A stretch of 35,739 bases of DNA from an uncultured Adlercreutzia sp. (GTDB lineage Bacteria; Actinomycetota; Coriobacteriia; Coriobacteriales; Eggerthellaceae), in assembly GCA_947426355.1 (NCBI GenBank), contig CANEDU010000007.1, forward strand, positions 1-35,739, in the 5' to 3' direction. The stretch's first letter is position 1, and every line of letters starts with the position of its first letter. Made by a program: the position numbers and the translations under genes. The notes beneath the pieces are model-generated. The model did no database searches and had not been told where the DNA came from. It was given only the letters and a program-made list of their open reading frames with translations. This document shows positions 33,926 through 35,739 of the stretch, piece by piece.

Positions 33926-35287
33926 ATGAACGTTACCTCGTTCAAGAGCTCTGCTCTGAAGAGCGTCGGAGCGGTTTCGCTCTGCGTCGCTCTCGGCGCT
34001 GGCCTGGTGGGCTGCGGCGGCGGCGAAGGCGGTGCCGGTGGCGCCGTGGCTGCCACGGTCAACGGCCAGGAAATCATGGAGCAGACGGTCACCGATTACG
34101 TGGCCGACTTCCGTGCCAACACGTCCCTCGAGACGGACGAGGCTTGGGGTGAGTGGATGGTTGCCAATGGCTACACCCCTCAGTCTGTCCGCGAGGAAGT
34201 TATCGACTACTATGTGAACCAGGACCTCTACGAGCAGGCTGCCAACGAGTATGGCGTTGCCGTCGAGCAGGCCGATGTGGATGCCGCTCTGGAGGAGACC
34301 AAGGCGATGTTCGAGTCCGAGGAGGCCTTCCAGGAGGCTCTCGAGGCGTCGAACATGACTGAGGAGTCTTACATCGAGGACGTTATTCGTCCGAATCTGC
34401 TGCAGACCAAGCTCGCCGAGGCCGTTTCTGCTGAGGAGTCCGGTGCCGAGGGCGAGGATGCCCAGCTGGCTCAGGCTCAGGCCATGGCTGATCAGTGGAA
34501 TGGCGCCAAGCGCTCCAGCCACATCCTGCTCCAGGCTGAGGAGGGCGAGGACGACGCTGCTCTGGCCGCCCGCGCTCAGGCCCTGCTCGACCAGATTAAC
34601 GCTGGTGAGATCAGCTTCGAGGATGCTGCCGCCCAGAACTCCACCGACACCGGCTCCGCTGCCAACGGTGGTGATGTGGGTTGGGACGCCCTGACCACCT
34701 TTGTGACCGAGTACCAGGATGCCCTGAACGGCCTCGAGAAGGACCAGATCGTTGCCGAGCCCGTGAAGAGCGAGTATGGCTACCACATCATCAAGGCGAC
34801 GGATGTCTTCGAGGTTCCCGAGGGTGGCATTACCTCTATGGATCAGGTGCCGGCCGAGTTCCAGGATTACCTGACCGCCATGGAGCAGAGCAACTCTTCG
34901 CAGAACTTCTCCACCTGGTTCCAGGAGTATCGTGACGCTGCCGATATCGTCATCAACGAGATGCCCGAGGGCCTGCCCTACGATATCGACCTGACCCCCT
35001 ACGAGGAGGCTGCCGCCGCTGCTGAGGGCACTGAGACCGAGCCTACGGGCGTCGAAGATCAGGCCGCGGCCGACGCCGCCGCTGACGCTGCTGCTGCCGA
35101 CCAGGCTGCTGCCGACGCCGAGGGCGACGCTGCCGCTGATGCTGCTGCCGAGGGCGACCAGGCTGCCGCCGATCAGGCCGCTGCCGATGCTGCCGCCGAC
35201 CAGACCGCTGCCGACCAGGCCGCTGCGGACGCCGCTGCCGACCAGGCTGCTGCGGACGCCGCTGAGGGCGAGGCTGCCCAGCAGTAA
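33926..35287 (+). CDS. Parvulin-type peptidyl-prolyl isomerase lipoprotein (PrsA/SurA-like)
   Basis: Lipobox-like LVGC; 'RSSHILLQAEEGEDDAALAARAQALLDQINAGEISFEDAAAQNSTDTGSAANGGDVGW...EPVKSEYGYHIIKATD'; Ala/Asp/Gln-rich tail. Confidence 0.9.
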   Translation: MNVTSFKSSALKSVGAVSLCVALGAGLVGCGGGEGGAGGAVAATVNGQEIMEQTVTDYVADFRANTSLETDEAWGEWMVANGYTPQSVREEVIDYYVNQDLYEQAANEYGVAVEQADVDAALEETKAMFESEEAFQEALEASNMTEESYIEDVIRPNLLQTKLAEAVSAEESGAEGEDAQLAQAQAMADQWNGAKRSSHILLQAEEGEDDAALAARAQALLDQINAGEISFEDAAAQNSTDTGSAANGGDVGWDALTTFVTEYQDALNGLEKDQIVAEPVKSEYGYHIIKATDVFEVPEGGITSMDQVPAEFQDYLTAMEQSNSSQNFSTWFQEYRDAADIVINEMPEGLPYDIDLTPYEEAAAAAEGTETEPTGVEDQAAADAAADAAAADQAAADAEGDAAADAAAEGDQAAADQAAADAAADQTAADQAAADAAADQAAADAAEGEAAQQ

Positions 35288-35313
35288 AACCGAACTTCAT
35301 ATCGGTTCTTTCG

Positions 35314-35346
35314 AGGGCCCGTGCAAAGCGCACGGGCCCTTTTTTA
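35314..35346 (+). terminator. Rho-independent terminator
   Basis: agggcccgtgc-aaagc-gcacgggccct then tttttt. Confidence 0.92.
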
Positions 35347-35739
35347 CGTCAAAAATTGCGAGATGCGGCCCATAATTGGCCGAATAGCCATTCAAAAGAA
35401 GAGCGTTAGCCTGTCAAAATATGAGAAAATCGCTTAGCGCATCACAATTCAGCGTCTTTCCAGCCATAAGCCGACGACATCTTTAGCCAAATAATGCCCT
35501 GTTCAAGCCACTTAAGTAACGTGAAGGTAACGTCGCCGTCAACCTGCCGTTACCTTCTGGACAACATGAAGAAAAGTTTTAGAATTCGTTACTAAGTGTC
35601 AATGTACGCAAATTGCGTCTTGATGAGGGAAAATGTCAGGGTTTTGCCTCATCCATTGGGAAGGAAAGCCAATGCGACCTGCAACTTTGCGTGAGATAGG
35701 AAACTGAGCGAGGAACTAGCGAAGACATGGCGAATTTTA

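Noticed and set aside
35727-35739. Possible new CDS start (ATGGCGAATTTTA) at the window end
   Set aside because: Only four codons visible and a weak, poorly spaced SD; not supportable.

Overview
GC-rich chromosomal window whose gene content resembles an Eggerthellaceae/Coriobacteriia genome (inference from family content; no search run). It holds housekeeping genes plus two respiratory loci. Locus 1 is a TorD-like chaperone, a Tat-exported molybdopterin oxidoreductase, a 4Fe-4S subunit and an NrfD/PsrC-type anchor. Locus 2 is a DmsA-like catalytic subunit, two tandem DmsB-like Fe-S subunits, a TorD-like chaperone and a DmsC-like anchor. Each locus has a divergent membrane-LuxR regulator. Other genes: tandem XRE-membrane regulators with a DUF4097-like protein, HtrA protease, MoxR ATPase with a VWA-like protein, a cytosolic LRR-like protein, a metF / MetH-activation / metH operon, mrp, tRNA-Ala(GGC) and a parvulin-type lipoprotein. 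No mobile-element genes or CRISPR arrays were seen. The most unusual signals are: (1) two dispersed, hairpin-capable repeat modules translated in the same reading frame inside linkers of both MetH and its activation partner; (2) an 8-copy 30-bp minisatellite in a MetH linker; (3) a five-copy GTGAAAC array at ~21-bp spacing, resembling half parS sites and built from codons atypical for the window; (4) long inverted repeats at convergent gene junctions; (5) a repeat-dense intergenic region downstream of metH.
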